Made by a program: the position numbers and the translations under genes. From Gammaproteobacteria bacterium (GTDB taxonomy: Bacteria; Pseudomonadota; Gammaproteobacteria; HK1): a stretch of 40,167 nucleotides of DNA. The stretch's first letter is position 1. Each line of letters opens with the position of its first letter. This document shows positions 40,063-40,167 of the stretch, piece after piece. The notes beneath the pieces were generated by a model. The model made no database searches and had not been told where the DNA came from. It was given only the letters and a program-made list of their open reading frames with translations. Location: the NCBI GenBank assembly GCA_009937425.1, contig JAACFO010000023.1, forward strand, positions 1 to 40,167, written 5' to 3'.

Positions 40063-40167
40063 TCACTCACCGCGATAAATCGGGCTCGGCTGACTGAAGA
40101 ACCCGTGCAGGATATGGTAAACCAGCATGTAATTCTTCTGCTGAAAGCTGGCATGGGAGATCCCCGG
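40063..40167 (-). CDS. Possible C-terminal end of a gene running off the right edge
   Basis: A frame open from the edge encodes 34 residues (ending PSPIYRGE) and stops with TGA at 40065-40063. The same frame continues open for 43 further codons to TAA, so the TGA could be a broken codon or merely the real end. No family is recognised; short length makes chance possible. Confidence 0.25.
   Translation of the reverse strand, partial: PGISHASFQQKNYMLVYHILHGFFSQPSPIYRGE

Overview
The window looks like chromosomal DNA of an environmental Gammaproteobacterium. Most of it has GC-rich coding with closely packed operons, the Atm1-type exporter and the second EF-G resemble gammaproteobacterial versions, and the catabolic gene set is typical of marine or soil heterotrophs. 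I see no rRNA, tRNA, CRISPR array, prophage or transposase gene.

Region 1 (1-2.2 kb): a GFA-family gene running off the left edge, divergent from an Atm1-type ABC exporter. The start codons are under 30 bp apart, with a perfect 19-bp palindrome between them. Region 2 (2.2-7.9 kb) is the most unusual part: an integron gene-cassette array without an integrase (a CALIN). Six attC sites (2941-3012, 3522-3593, 4053-4124, 4541-4640, 5188-5274, 6175-6246) separate six single-gene cassettes, all on the minus strand: a secreted sulfatase, a methyltransferase, a GTG-start GNAT acetyltransferase, an unknown secreted protein, a SnoaL-like protein and a GFA protein. In every cassette the first bases match the sequence beside the inner core of its own attC. 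That property places the outer edge of the sulfatase cassette near 7906. A two-gene unit (half-size TMEM165/GDT1 and another GFA protein) lies beyond the last attC.

Region 3 (8.2-13.5 kb): a complete five-gene dipeptide/oligopeptide-type ABC importer (minus strand, order A-B-C-D-F). Region 4 (13.7-19.5 kb): a lactonase (SMP-30 type) and alpha/beta hydrolase operon, a TauE permease/aldo-keto reductase/ACAD-like flavoenzyme operon, and an SDR lacking the catalytic lysine. Region 5: a second-type EF-G (20-22 kb) outside any ribosomal operon.

Region 6 (22.1-35.3 kb) is rich in sugar-acid and small-acid metabolism: a SAF-domain dehydrogenase, a TIM-barrel isomerase, a Tat-exported aldo-keto reductase, a 2-hydroxyacid dehydrogenase, an HpcH/HpaI aldolase, a PPOX-flavohemoglobin-reductase fusion with a VOC protein under a divergent LysR, an IlvD/Edd dehydratase, an LLM flavoenzyme, an SDR and a dienelactone hydrolase. 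Lactonase, dehydratase, aldolase and hydroxyacid dehydrogenase together would fit non-phosphorylative sugar-acid breakdown, but they lie in separate transcription units, so this is inference. Region 7 (35.4-39.7 kb): a two-domain methyltransferase and a large sensor with GGDEF and EAL domains. The last 430 bp hold only a doubtful partial reading frame.
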